Shown here piece by piece: positions 49,290 through 57,662 of a stretch of 64,000 nucleotides of DNA; position 1 is the stretch's first letter, and each line of letters starts with the position of its first letter. Made by a program: the position numbers and the translations under genes. Source of the DNA: JADJPO01 sp963828555. GTDB taxonomy: Bacteria > Actinomycetota > Actinomycetes > Actinomycetales > Kineosporiaceae. The stretch spans positions 992,001 to 1,056,000 of the forward strand of contig CAWHEL010000004.1 of NCBI GenBank assembly GCA_963828555.1. Direction: 5' to 3'. The notes beneath the pieces are model-generated. The model was not told the origin of the DNA. It worked only from the letters and a program-made list of their open reading frames with translations, and did no database searches.

Positions 49290-49537
49290 GTCCCGCGACT
49301 GTCGGGCGCAGCGAGAGCAATGTGTGCCTTGGCGGCTCGAACCGGCTCACCCAGGCAAGTGACCTAAAGCCACACGCCGACGGCCGCGGCTCCTCCGGGA
49401 GGCGCGACTGCGGATGAGGCGAGGGACCTGGCGGGCAACCGGTCCGAGCCGCTCAGGTTTGCCCGAAGGCATTCCTCCCGGTGAGACCGGCCTGTGGACA
49501 ACGCTTTCGCCGGCCGGCGCGTCACTACTGTCGGCGG

Positions 49538-49837
49538 ATGAGCCCTTCCTCCCCGTCGAGCAGAGTCGACTCCGAGGCCCTGGTGCGCGCCCACACTGCG
49601 ACCCTGAGAACCGGTGAGGCGTTCGACGACGTGCGCCGGCAGGTGCACCAGATACGGGCCGGCGTCCCGGACTGGGCGGGTGACCCACTGCTGGCCGACG
49701 CGGTGACCGTGCTCCTCGGTGACCTCGACGCGGCCGGCCTGCGCGGCCAGGCCGACACTGCCGAGCTGGCCGCGGCGCTGGTGACCGCGGCCCGCGACTT
49801 TTCCGAGGTGGAGAGCGCGGCGACCTATCCTGGGTGA
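49538..49837 (+). CDS. Small hypothetical protein
   Basis: Protein of 99 residues, mostly helical and acidic (VRAHTATLRTGEAFDDVRRQ, DAVTVLLGDLDAAGL, AALVTAARDFSEVESA). No signal peptide, membrane segment or recognised domain. ATG 49538 fits the start of coding-like sequence; TACTGT about 10 bp upstream could be a -10 for a leaderless message. The next gene, PAC2, follows by 45 bp on the same strand. Confidence 0.6.
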   Translation: MSPSSPSSRVDSEALVRAHTATLRTGEAFDDVRRQVHQIRAGVPDWAGDPLLADAVTVLLGDLDAAGLRGQADTAELAAALVTAARDFSEVESAATYPG

Positions 49838-49882
49838 GACGACGACAGCCCGACCGGGCCGTCCGGAAGGGTTGCGATCATC

Positions 49883-50806
49883 GTGCTCGATCCCCGTGAG
49901 TTGTACGAGCTCTCCACCGAGCAGCCGGAGGACGGCGAACTCGACGCTCCCGTCATGATCTTCTGCCTGACCGGTTTCATCGATGCCGGCCAGGCCGGGC
50001 GGCTGGCCGCCGACCATCTGCTCGAGGTGCTCGACCACCGATTGCTGGCCAGCTTCGACCTGGACCAGATCTTCGACTACCGCGCCCGCCGCCCGACCCT
50101 GACCTTCGACGGCGATCACTGGGAGAGCTATCAGGCTCCGACCCTGCAGCTCTACCTCGCCCGGGACCTGGGCGGCACTCCCTTCCTGCTGCTGACCGGT
50201 CCCGAGCCCGACGTGCAGTGGGAGCGGTTCGTGCGCGCGGTGATCGAGTTGGTGGGCAGTTACGGCGTCCGGCTCTCGATCGGGGTGCACGCCATCCCGA
50301 TGGGAGTCCCACACACCCGCCCGGTCGGGGTGACCGCGCACTCCACGCGTCCCGAACTCGTCGGCGACTACCGGAAGTGGGTGGGCCGAGTGCTGGTGCC
50401 CGGCCACATGACCGGCCTGCTGGAGCTGCGCCTGGGTGAGGCCGGCCACGACGCCGCCGGGTTCGCCGTCCACGTGCCGCACTATCTGGCGCAGAACGAA
50501 TACCCGGCCGCCGCGCAGGTGCTGCTGGAGTCGGTGTCCCGCCTCGGCCGGCTCCGCCTGCCGACGCAGGGTCTGGCCACCGCCGGGGAGGCGGTGCAGT
50601 CGATGATCGCCGATCAGTTGGCCGATCAGCCCGAGGTGCAGGCCGTCGTCCGCTCGCTGGAGGAGCAGTACGACGCCCTGGTCGCCGCCCAGGGCGAGCC
50701 GCTCGGCGGCCTGCCCGGGGGGCTGCCGACGGCCGACGAGCTCGGCGCCGAGTTGGAGCGCTACCTCGCTGCCGAGAACGAGCGCCGCGGCCGCGGGGAG
50801 GGGTAG
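49883..50806 (+). CDS. PAC2 family protein
   Basis: Protein of 307 residues with the PAC2 (proteasome assembly chaperone 2-like) fold: APVMIFCLTGFIDAGQAG, LLASFDLDQIFDYRARRP, LLLTGPEPDVQWERFV, and VGVHAIPMGVPHTRP. Members are universal in actinobacteria, where the role is undefined. A C-terminal coiled segment (LADQPEVQAVVRSLEEQYDAL) is followed by an acidic tail. GTG 49883. The next gene starts 9 bp downstream. Confidence 0.9.
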   Translation: MLDPRELYELSTEQPEDGELDAPVMIFCLTGFIDAGQAGRLAADHLLEVLDHRLLASFDLDQIFDYRARRPTLTFDGDHWESYQAPTLQLYLARDLGGTPFLLLTGPEPDVQWERFVRAVIELVGSYGVRLSIGVHAIPMGVPHTRPVGVTAHSTRPELVGDYRKWVGRVLVPGHMTGLLELRLGEAGHDAAGFAVHVPHYLAQNEYPAAAQVLLESVSRLGRLRLPTQGLATAGEAVQSMIADQLADQPEVQAVVRSLEEQYDALVAAQGEPLGGLPGGLPTADELGAELERYLAAENERRGRGEG

Positions 50807-50815
50807 GCACCATCC

Positions 50816-51427
50816 GTGTCCACCTGGTTCGCACGGCTCCACTTCTCCGACGGGCGGGAGCTGTACACCGACTTCACCACCTACAGCGACAGCCTGTCCG
50901 AGGCGCTGTACCCGCACTGCGTCGAGGACGGGCATCTCCACCGGCCCGGCGGCGACCCGCTCCCGACGTATCCGGACCGGCCGCGCTCCGCTGTCGAGGA
51001 CCTGGTGCCGGTGACGGTGGAGCTCGATCGGGACGGTGTCTCCTGGGGCGCGCTCTACTGTCCGTCACAGCAGCGCCTGCTGGGTCCGTACTACCAGCAC
51101 AATGTCTCGGACCTTCAGGAGGAGTTCGAGCTGGTGGCTCAGGGAGGCCGCGAGCATCTGGTCGCCGTCCTGGTCCTCGATCACGGTGAGTACTCGCTGC
51201 CGGGGCGGGCCGGACAGACCCTGTGTGGTGAGCCGGTGATCGGTGACCTCCTGTCGTTCAACGGGCAGCGGGATCCGCGTGACCTGCACGCCGAGTGGGT
51301 CTCGGGCACGGTCTGCCGCGACTGCCTGCTGCACCCGTTCGCCCTGGACTACGCGCAGGTGCCGCTGCAGGAACGCAAGGACGCGACCTGGATCGTGGTC
51401 AGGCCGGATCCCCACGCAGATCGGTGA
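50816..51427 (+). CDS. Hypothetical protein with paired cysteine motif
   Basis: Protein of 203 residues, not recognised. Aromatic-rich N-terminus (STWFARLHFSDGRELYTDF), a middle part with LYCPSQQRLLGPYY, and a late SGTVCRDCLLHPFAL containing Cys-x-x-Cys. With an earlier cysteine in QTLCGEP this could bind a metal. No membrane segment. It probably shares a transcript with the PAC2 gene and converges with the next minus-strand gene, overlapping it by 29 bp. Confidence 0.6.
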   Translation: MSTWFARLHFSDGRELYTDFTTYSDSLSEALYPHCVEDGHLHRPGGDPLPTYPDRPRSAVEDLVPVTVELDRDGVSWGALYCPSQQRLLGPYYQHNVSDLQEEFELVAQGGREHLVAVLVLDHGEYSLPGRAGQTLCGEPVIGDLLSFNGQRDPRDLHAEWVSGTVCRDCLLHPFALDYAQVPLQERKDATWIVVRPDPHADR

Positions 51428-51854
51428 GCACCGCGAGCAGGGCCCGGCCGTAGGCGTGCACGGCGTCCCCGGCGGTGAACGAGCAGTCCTCGCCCCCGAC
51501 GGTGACCGTGGTCTCGAACGATGCCGCGCCGTCGGGGGAGGGGAGTGCGGTGAGTCGGCGGAACAGGGTGCCGAGCAGATCCCGCAGTTGCCCCTCTGCG
51601 GGCAGCCACAGCGCCTCGTCGGCCTGCACCGAGTCCAGCGCCCACTCGGTGACCCCGTTGAACCCGATCACCGGCCCGGACGGGAAGTCGTGCACCTCGA
51701 CGGTCATGTCCGAGAGGACGAACACCTCGGCGTCCATGCCTCGGTGCGGCAGCACGAAGCGGTCGCCGGGCTGCGGCGTCCAGCTCAGGCCGGCGGCGCG
51801 CAGGGCCAGAGCGAGCTCCACGCTGATCATGGCTCTCCGTTCGGTCATGCTCAT
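51399..51854 (-). CDS. Small conserved actinobacterial protein beside DNA ligase
   Basis: Acidic protein of 151 residues beginning MSMTERRAMISVELALALRAAGLSW. The core (DRFVLPHRGMDAEVFVLSDMTVEVHDF, IGFNGVTEWALDSVQADEALWLP) belongs to a widespread actinobacterial family sometimes mislabelled as pilus assembly CpaE. No known activity. ATG 51854 overlaps the ligase stop as ATGA, so the two genes are translationally coupled; ATG 51830 is a possible internal start. Confidence 0.72.
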   Translation of the reverse strand: MSMTERRAMISVELALALRAAGLSWTPQPGDRFVLPHRGMDAEVFVLSDMTVEVHDFPSGPVIGFNGVTEWALDSVQADEALWLPAEGQLRDLLGTLFRRLTALPSPDGAASFETTVTVGGEDCSFTAGDAVHAYGRALLAVLTDLRGDPA

Positions 51855-53407
51855 GGCTCCGGGTGGTGGCGCAGCACCTCGGCCACCGTGTCGGCCTGTG
51901 CGGCAGGCTTGTCCGGCCGGTGCGCGAGCACCCGGGCGAAGCGCAGGGTCACCCCCGCCGGGTAGCGCGAGGAGGTCTGGACGCCGTCGAAGGCGACCTC
52001 GACGACCAGTTCGGGCCGCACGGTCACGGTGAAGCCGTCATCCGCCGTGGACAGGTCGTGCAGGTGGCTGGTCTGCCAGCCGAGCATGGCATCGGTGAGG
52101 CCCTTGAAGGTCTTGCCCAGCATGACAAGACCGCCTGGGGGGCCATAGGTTCCGTCGGGATCGCGGGCGCCGAGATGTAGGTTCGACAGCCACCCGCTGC
52201 GCCGGCCGTGACCGCGTTCGACGGCCAGGACGACCAGGTCCAGGGTGATCCTCGGCTTGACCTTCACCCAGGAGGCGCCCCGCCGGCCCATGGCGTACGG
52301 CGCGGCCAAGGCCTTTACCAGCACCCCCTCGTGGCCGGCGGCCAGGGCCTGGGCGGCGAAGGCCGACGCCTGCGCGGCGCGGGCCGCGCCGTCCTCGCCT
52401 TCCGGCACCAAACGGGGGATGAGCAGCGAATCCGGGGCGATGATCTGCAGCGCCTCTCGGCGCTCCTGCGCCCCCCGGTCGAGCAGATCCACGCCGTCGG
52501 CATGCAGCAGGTCGAACAGGCGGGTGCTGATCGGGATCGCGGCCTGGGCCGACGGCACGTCCCGCCGGGCGGCCCGGGCGGCGGTCACCTGGAACGGCAG
52601 CGGGCGGCCGTCGGGGCGCAGGGCGATCGCCTCACCGTCCAGCACCAGGGTGCGCGCCGGAAGTGCCCGGACGGCCTCGACCACCTCTGGCAGGCGGTCG
52701 GTGACCTCGTCCAGGGTGCGGGTGAAGACGGCGACGTCCTCGCCGTCGCGGTGCACCTGGATCCGCACACCGTCCAGCTTCCACTCCACCGCCGCCGGAC
52801 CGGCGCGTTCCAGCGCGGTCGGCAGGTCGGCGGCGCTCTGCGCGAGCATGGGCGCCAGCGGCCGGCCCACCTGCAGGCCGAACCCGGCCAGTGCGGCCAG
52901 GCCGCTCTCGCGCAGGGCCACGGCGACGACGGCCAGGTCGCCGGAGAAGGTCATCGCCCGGCGGACGTCCTCGAGCCGGCCCCCGGCGTTCACGGCGACG
53001 GCGTCGAGCATCAGCCCGGCCTGGGCGCCCTGGCGCACGCCGCCGGAGAGCAGGCCGCGCAGGAAGATCTGTTCCGTCCGGGTCGCCGCGGCCAGCAGCG
53101 CGGTGATCAGATCACGCCGGGTGCCGGCGGAACCGGCGCCGGCCGCGGTGGCCGAGTCCTGCAACGCGGTGTCGACGGCGAGTACGCCGAGCGTGGCCAC
53201 AGCCGCTGGGGGCGGCAGCTGACGCACCCCCGCCCACCCGATCCCGGTGCGCCGCTGGCGGGGCTGGCCGGACAGCCAGGCGACGACGGCAGGCAGTTCC
53301 GGGATCGTGGCGATGCCCAGGCACCGGGCCAGCAACTCGACCTTGGCGCGTCGTCCGGAGGTGGCGGCGACCGCGGACGATGCGGCAGCGACCTCGGCCA
53401 GCAACAT
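51851..53407 (-). CDS. ligB: ATP-dependent DNA ligase, LigB type
   Basis: Ligase of 518 residues with an N-terminal ligase domain (1-190), the adenylation domain with nucleotidyl lysine K210 in EWKLDGVRIQVHR, and an OB-fold ending in VEVAFDGVQTSSRYPAGVTLRFARV. Motifs LDGEAI, FDLLHADG, EGVLVKAL and WVKVKP are present. Size and domains match mycobacterial LigB. It is a secondary ligase for repair; the essential NAD-dependent ligase is not in this window. Confidence 0.92.
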   Translation of the reverse strand: MLLAEVAAASSAVAATSGRRAKVELLARCLGIATIPELPAVVAWLSGQPRQRRTGIGWAGVRQLPPPAAVATLGVLAVDTALQDSATAAGAGSAGTRRDLITALLAAATRTEQIFLRGLLSGGVRQGAQAGLMLDAVAVNAGGRLEDVRRAMTFSGDLAVVAVALRESGLAALAGFGLQVGRPLAPMLAQSAADLPTALERAGPAAVEWKLDGVRIQVHRDGEDVAVFTRTLDEVTDRLPEVVEAVRALPARTLVLDGEAIALRPDGRPLPFQVTAARAARRDVPSAQAAIPISTRLFDLLHADGVDLLDRGAQERREALQIIAPDSLLIPRLVPEGEDGAARAAQASAFAAQALAAGHEGVLVKALAAPYAMGRRGASWVKVKPRITLDLVVLAVERGHGRRSGWLSNLHLGARDPDGTYGPPGGLVMLGKTFKGLTDAMLGWQTSHLHDLSTADDGFTVTVRPELVVEVAFDGVQTSSRYPAGVTLRFARVLAHRPDKPAAQADTVAEVLRHHPEP

Positions 53408-53420
53408 CAGGGCAGGTTCT

Positions 53421-53640
53421 CACACCCGGAAGTTGGCCACCACGCCGCCCAGCTTGCCGGAGAGCCCGACCAGTTCCTCCGCGGCGCGTTGGGTCTCGAC
53501 GGTGCCGGCGCTGGTCGAGCGGGCAGCCTGCGCCACGTTCTCGATCGTGCGGGCGATCGTGGCGAGCCGGAGGCCGCCTCGGCCTGTTCGACGGCGGCGG
53601 CGACGGTCTGCACGTGGCGGGACACCTCCGCGGCCGGGTC
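53421..53640 (-). pseudogene. Methyl-accepting chemotaxis protein remnant, C-terminal end with frameshift
   Basis: In one frame the segment reads EVSRHVQTVAAAVEQAEAAS and, after a frame change near 53565, IARTIENVAQAARSTSAGTV and then AAEELVGLSGKLGGVVANF, ending R-V-stop at 53421. This is the last helix of a chemoreceptor signalling domain. Everything upstream is gone and the stop of the DUF937 gene lies at its 5' edge. It is a different receptor from the 12093 remnant, judged by its C-terminal sequence. Confidence 0.68.
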
Positions 53641-54265
53641 AGCGGCGTCCGCCGCCGAGCAGGCCGCCGAGCAGGTCGCCGAGGTCGACCCCGCCGGTCT
53701 TGTTGCCGCCTGAGGACGTCCCGCTGCCGAGGACCTGGCCGAGCAGGTCGGCCAGTCCGCCGCCCCCGGCGCTCTTGGAACCGCCGGCGAGGGCGCCGCC
53801 GAGCACATCGCCCAGGGCGCCGCCGAGGCCACCCCCGCCACGCGAGGCCGAACCGGCCGCGCCGCCGAGCATCTGCTTGGCCAGGAACGACATCACGATC
53901 GGGGCCAGCATCGGCAGCAGCTTGGCGATAACGCCGCTGCCGGCGCCGCTGGCACCCGCGAGCTGGCTGACCACCTGGTCCTGCTGCTCGCCGAAGACAT
54001 GCTTGACGATATTGCTGCCGTCAGCGGTGTCCACCTGGTCCACAGCGCCGCCTCCGATGACGGAGTCGAGCAGGTCGTTGTCGTGCTGGCCGAGGGCGCT
54101 GGCCAGGGACTGCGCGCCGGCCGGGTCCTGGGCGTTGGCCTGCAGGCCGCCGACCAGGGCGGGCAGGGCCAGGTCGACAGCGCTGCGGGCCGTCTGCGGG
54201 TCGACGCCGAGCTGTCCGGCGATCTGGTCGATCGGCAGCTGTCCGAGGATGTCGTCGAGGTTCAT
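53639..54265 (-). CDS. DUF937 family protein
   Basis: Protein of 208 residues with the DUF937 core (LDDILGQLPIDQIAGQLGVDPQTARSAV, ALPALVGGLQANAQ, HVFGEQQDQVVSQLAGASG, LLPMLAPIVMSFLAKQM), related to YidB-like helical proteins. The last 70 residues are Gly/Leu-rich with repeated LGDLLGGLLGG units. ATG 54265 has AGGAG about 11 bp upstream; GTG 54295 is an alternative. Role unknown. Confidence 0.85.
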   Translation of the reverse strand: MNLDDILGQLPIDQIAGQLGVDPQTARSAVDLALPALVGGLQANAQDPAGAQSLASALGQHDNDLLDSVIGGGAVDQVDTADGSNIVKHVFGEQQDQVVSQLAGASGAGSGVIAKLLPMLAPIVMSFLAKQMLGGAAGSASRGGGGLGGALGDVLGGALAGGSKSAGGGGLADLLGQVLGSGTSSGGNKTGGVDLGDLLGGLLGGGRR

Positions 54266-54337
54266 CTGCGTGGTGCTCCTGTCTGGGGTGGTCACGGCCG
54301 GCGGACCGGAGAGATCACCGGTCCGTCCCGGCGCAGC

Positions 54338-55189
54338 CTAACCGCCCATGGTGGTGCGTGCCGCCCGTAACCGGGCGAGCAGGAGCGGGTCGATCCGGTC
54401 CCCGCGCAAACGGTTCTCGAAATTCTCGATCCCGGCCCAGTCGTCCAGGGTCGTGTGGCCCAGGGCGGCCAGATGGCCGGCCACCTCCTGGGCCAGCACA
54501 CCCTCCAGCGGGAGCAGGAGCGCCTCGTCGGTGCTGCCGTGGTAGAGCTCGTGCAGCTCCAGGAGCCGGGCCAGCTCGGCGACCGGCTGGGCGTGGTCGT
54601 CGACGCGCAGGTCGCACTCGACGTCCGGGCCGATCGGGCCGTTGGCCTCCCGCGCGGACACCGAGGTCACCAGCAGCGCTGCGCTCTGCCGGCCACGCCG
54701 GTCGCCGCCGGCCGCGTCGCCTGCCACCAGGACGGTGAGCAGGCGCTCGGCCAGCCCGCTCGCCGGGTCGACCCCCAGCCAGGCGACCCGCATCGCCGCG
54801 ACGACCTCGGGACCGGTCAGGATGTTCCCCTGGATCGCGTAGGCGCCCCGCACGTCGTCCGCGCCCGACGCACCACCCGCCCACGGCGTGCAGTCGCGCC
54901 CGGTGTAGGTGGCACCCGGACCGGCGGCCGCGACCACCCCGAGCTGGCGGACGGCACGCCCGGGGTCGGCGGCGGTGAGCTGGGTGACGACGTCCGCGGC
55001 GCTGGTGCCCTCACGCAGTGCCGCGAGCCCGAGCGGGCGGTAGGACAGGTTCGCCCAGGCCTGGGTGGCGACAGCGCCGGTGCCCGCCTCGGCGGCGCTG
55101 ACCATGGAGCCCGCGGCGAGGTACTTCGAGGCCACGGCCACGCCCCAGGACCGCTGGTCGGCCGAGCGGGCCACGACGGAGAAGGTCAC
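54338..55189 (-). CDS. DUF1028 Ntn-hydrolase-like protein
   Basis: Protein of 283 residues. The first 210 residues are the DUF1028 domain, an Ntn-hydrolase fold: TFSVVARSADQRSWGVAVASK, GAVATQAWANLSY, and AYAIQGNILTGPEVVAAM. The C-terminal part may bind peptidoglycan or carbohydrate in other members; here it is helical. The substrate is unknown. GTG 55189 lies 12 bp after the phosphofructokinase stop, so the two are probably one transcript. Confidence 0.82.
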   Translation of the reverse strand: MTFSVVARSADQRSWGVAVASKYLAAGSMVSAAEAGTGAVATQAWANLSYRPLGLAALREGTSAADVVTQLTAADPGRAVRQLGVVAAAGPGATYTGRDCTPWAGGASGADDVRGAYAIQGNILTGPEVVAAMRVAWLGVDPASGLAERLLTVLVAGDAAGGDRRGRQSAALLVTSVSAREANGPIGPDVECDLRVDDHAQPVAELARLLELHELYHGSTDEALLLPLEGVLAQEVAGHLAALGHTTLDDWAGIENFENRLRGDRIDPLLLARLRAARTTMGG

Positions 55190-55201
55190 CCGGGTGCCCG
55201 G

Positions 55202-56425
55202 TCAGTGCTCGACGACGACCTGCGCGCCCTTCGGCTGTCCGATGGTGGCGAGCAGGTCGCTGAACCAGGCCTGGTCGGTGTCGAAGGCCTTGCCACCCTT
55301 GATCCGCGGGAATTCGCACACCCGCAACGTGTTCGACGCGTCCTCGTCCTCGCCGACCACGCCGCTCTCCCCGCGCATCGCGGCGTCCACCGCGAGGTCG
55401 GTGCAGCGCTTGATCAGCGCGAGGTCCTCGGAGTTGGCTGCGGCCGAGCGGGAGAAGTAGCCGCTCTTCTGCACCATGGTCTTCTCGGCGCCGACCAGAC
55501 CGGCGAACTGCTTGGCGAACCAGGCGCCCGGGTTGATCGTGTCCAGCTTGACGTGGCCGAAGGCGTCACGAGCGGGCTTCTCGCCGCGGGAGATCATCTC
55601 GTCGACGATGGTGGAGACCCCGGCGCCCTCGGACAGGAAGATGTTTACGCAGCCGAGCTCGTCCATGACCGCCTTAAGCCGCTCGGCCTCCTCGGCCAGG
55701 TCGAAGTCCAGCTCCGGCACGAAGACCGCGTGCACGTCCCAGCGGCGGGCGTCGTTGCCGAAGCCGGCGAACTCCTGGGTGCCCAGCCAGTCGCGATAGG
55801 CCGCCGCGGTGGCCGCCGTCAGCCAGCCACAGTTGCGGCCCATGACCTCGTGCACGATCAGCATCTTCGGGTTGGAGGAGTGCTCGGCGATGATGTTCTT
55901 CGCGAAGATGGCGCCCTGCTCGGCCGCGGTCCAGGCACCCAGGCTCTGCCGGATGGGGATCACGTCGTTGTCGACGGTCTTGGGCAGACCGACCACGGTC
56001 AGCTCGTACCCGTTGCTGTGCAGGTAGGCGGCCAGGTCGGCCGCGGTGGTGTTGGTGTCGTCGCCGCCGATGGTGTGCAGCACGTCGACGCCGTCCTTGG
56101 TCAGCTGCTCGGCCGCCACGTGCAGGGGGTCCTGCCCCTCGGTGACCAGCCCGCGCTTGACGCAGTCCTTGACGTTGGTCAGCTTCACCCGGCTGTTGCC
56201 GATCGGGCTGCCGCCGAAGCGGTGCAGCAGGTGGGCCTTCGCGCGCACCTCGGGGGTGACGGTCAGGTAGCGCCCGCCGAGCAGCCCCGCGTAGCCGTCG
56301 AGGTAGCCGATGATCTCCACCTCGGGGGCGAGCTGGGTGTAGCGCTCGATCAGGCCGCCGACGGCCGAGGACAGACAGGGAGCGAGCCCTCCGGCGGTGA
56401 GCAGGGCGACGCGACGAACGGTCAT
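55202..56425 (-). CDS. pfp: Pyrophosphate-dependent 6-phosphofructokinase
   Basis: Glycolytic/gluconeogenic enzyme of 407 residues that phosphorylates fructose 6-phosphate reversibly. LTAGGLAPCLSSAVGGLI replaces the usual GGDCPGLN start. GGDDT (120-124) carries the second aspartate, and PKTVDND (148-154) has the lysine; together these mark PPi rather than ATP as donor. Further motifs are MGRNCGWLTA and SEGAGV. ATG 56425 gives the family N-terminus TVRRVALLTAGG. Confidence 0.92.
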   Translation of the reverse strand: MTVRRVALLTAGGLAPCLSSAVGGLIERYTQLAPEVEIIGYLDGYAGLLGGRYLTVTPEVRAKAHLLHRFGGSPIGNSRVKLTNVKDCVKRGLVTEGQDPLHVAAEQLTKDGVDVLHTIGGDDTNTTAADLAAYLHSNGYELTVVGLPKTVDNDVIPIRQSLGAWTAAEQGAIFAKNIIAEHSSNPKMLIVHEVMGRNCGWLTAATAAAYRDWLGTQEFAGFGNDARRWDVHAVFVPELDFDLAEEAERLKAVMDELGCVNIFLSEGAGVSTIVDEMISRGEKPARDAFGHVKLDTINPGAWFAKQFAGLVGAEKTMVQKSGYFSRSAAANSEDLALIKRCTDLAVDAAMRGESGVVGEDEDASNTLRVCEFPRIKGGKAFDTDQAWFSDLLATIGQPKGAQVVVEH

Positions 56426-56591
56426 GGCTGACTCCAACGACTCGGCTTCGGTATGTCGCCAAGCCTAGACCGGGCGTGAAGGGACCTTCGACCGATACCG
56501 CCTGTCCCGCCCGCGACCGGGAGATGGCCGACGGGTGAAGGGCAGGTGACCGCGGGTGGCGTGGGGGAGCGCGCAGGACGAGGATGCGGCC

Positions 56592-57626
56592 ATGACCTTC
56601 ACTGCCGCTGAGAACCGCTACGACCAGATGACCTACCGCCGGTGCGGGCGCAGCGGCCTGATGCTGCCCGCGGTCTCGCTCGGGCTGTGGCACAACTTCG
56701 GCGACGAGGCGCCGCTGGCCACCCAGCGAGAGATTCTTCGCCGGGCGGTCGACCTGGGCGTCACCCACCTCGACCTGGCCAACAACTACGGCCCACCGTA
56801 CGGCTCGGCGGAGACCAACTTCGGGGCGGTCATGGCCTCGGACCTGCGGCCCTACCGGGACGAGTTGGTGATCTCGACCAAGGCCGGCTACGACATGTGG
56901 CCCGGCCCCTACGGCAACTGGGGCTCACGCAAGTACCTGCTCGCCAGTCTCGACCAGTCCCTGGCTCGGATGGGCCTGGACTACGTCGACATCTTCTACA
57001 GCCACCGGTTCGACCCTGAGACCCCGCTCGAGGAGACCATGGGCGCGCTGGACACCGCCGTCCGCTCGGGCCGCGCGCTGTATGCCGGCATCTCCTCCTA
57101 CTCACCCGAGCGCACCCGGGAGGCGGCGGCGGTCCTGCGGTCCATGGGCACGCCGATGCTGATCCACCAGCCCAGCTACTCGATGATCAACCGCTGGGTG
57201 GAGCGCGGCCGGCCCAGCCTGCTGGACACCTTGGGCGAGGAGGGCATCGGCTGCATCGCGTTCTCCCCGCTGGCGCAGGGCATGTTGACCGACCGTTACC
57301 TGGACGGCGTTCCGGCGGACTCGCGGGTGGCCCGCGGGGGAGCGTTGAGCGAGCAGATGCTCACGCCGGAGGCGCTGGGCCGGGTGCGGGCGCTGAACGA
57401 GATCGCCCGTGGGCGCGGGCAGAGCCTGGCCCAGTTGGCGTTGTCCTGGGTGCTGCGTGACGAGCGGGTGACCAGCGTGCTGATCGGAGCGAGCAGCGTG
57501 GCGCAGCTGGAGGCCAACGTGGCCGCCCTGGACGGCCCCGAGCTGACCGACAGCGAGCTGGCCGCCGTCGACGTGCACGCCGTCGACGCCGGGATCAACC
57601 TCTGGCAGACGTCGAGCGACGCCTGA
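56592..57626 (+). CDS. Aldo/keto reductase, YghZ-like
   Basis: NADPH-dependent reductase of 344 residues close to the L-glyceraldehyde 3-phosphate reductase (YghZ/GPR) group. The catalytic tetrad is D61, Y66, K97 and H138 (DLANNYG, STKAGY, YSHRFD). YGSAETNFG and FSPLAQGMLTDRYL are group features. ATG 56592 is preferred over GTG 56556. Such enzymes detoxify methylglyoxal and related aldehydes. It is divergent from the phosphofructokinase gene. Confidence 0.9.
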   Translation: MTFTAAENRYDQMTYRRCGRSGLMLPAVSLGLWHNFGDEAPLATQREILRRAVDLGVTHLDLANNYGPPYGSAETNFGAVMASDLRPYRDELVISTKAGYDMWPGPYGNWGSRKYLLASLDQSLARMGLDYVDIFYSHRFDPETPLEETMGALDTAVRSGRALYAGISSYSPERTREAAAVLRSMGTPMLIHQPSYSMINRWVERGRPSLLDTLGEEGIGCIAFSPLAQGMLTDRYLDGVPADSRVARGGALSEQMLTPEALGRVRALNEIARGRGQSLAQLALSWVLRDERVTSVLIGASSVAQLEANVAALDGPELTDSELAAVDVHAVDAGINLWQTSSDA

Positions 57627-57662
57627 GACACCCGCATGAGCGGGGTTGGGGTTTGGGGCACG

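Noticed and set aside
53247..54341. 364-codon plus-strand frame opposite DUF937
   Set aside because: Pro/Arg/Ser-rich shadow of the Gly-rich DUF937 gene with no domain.
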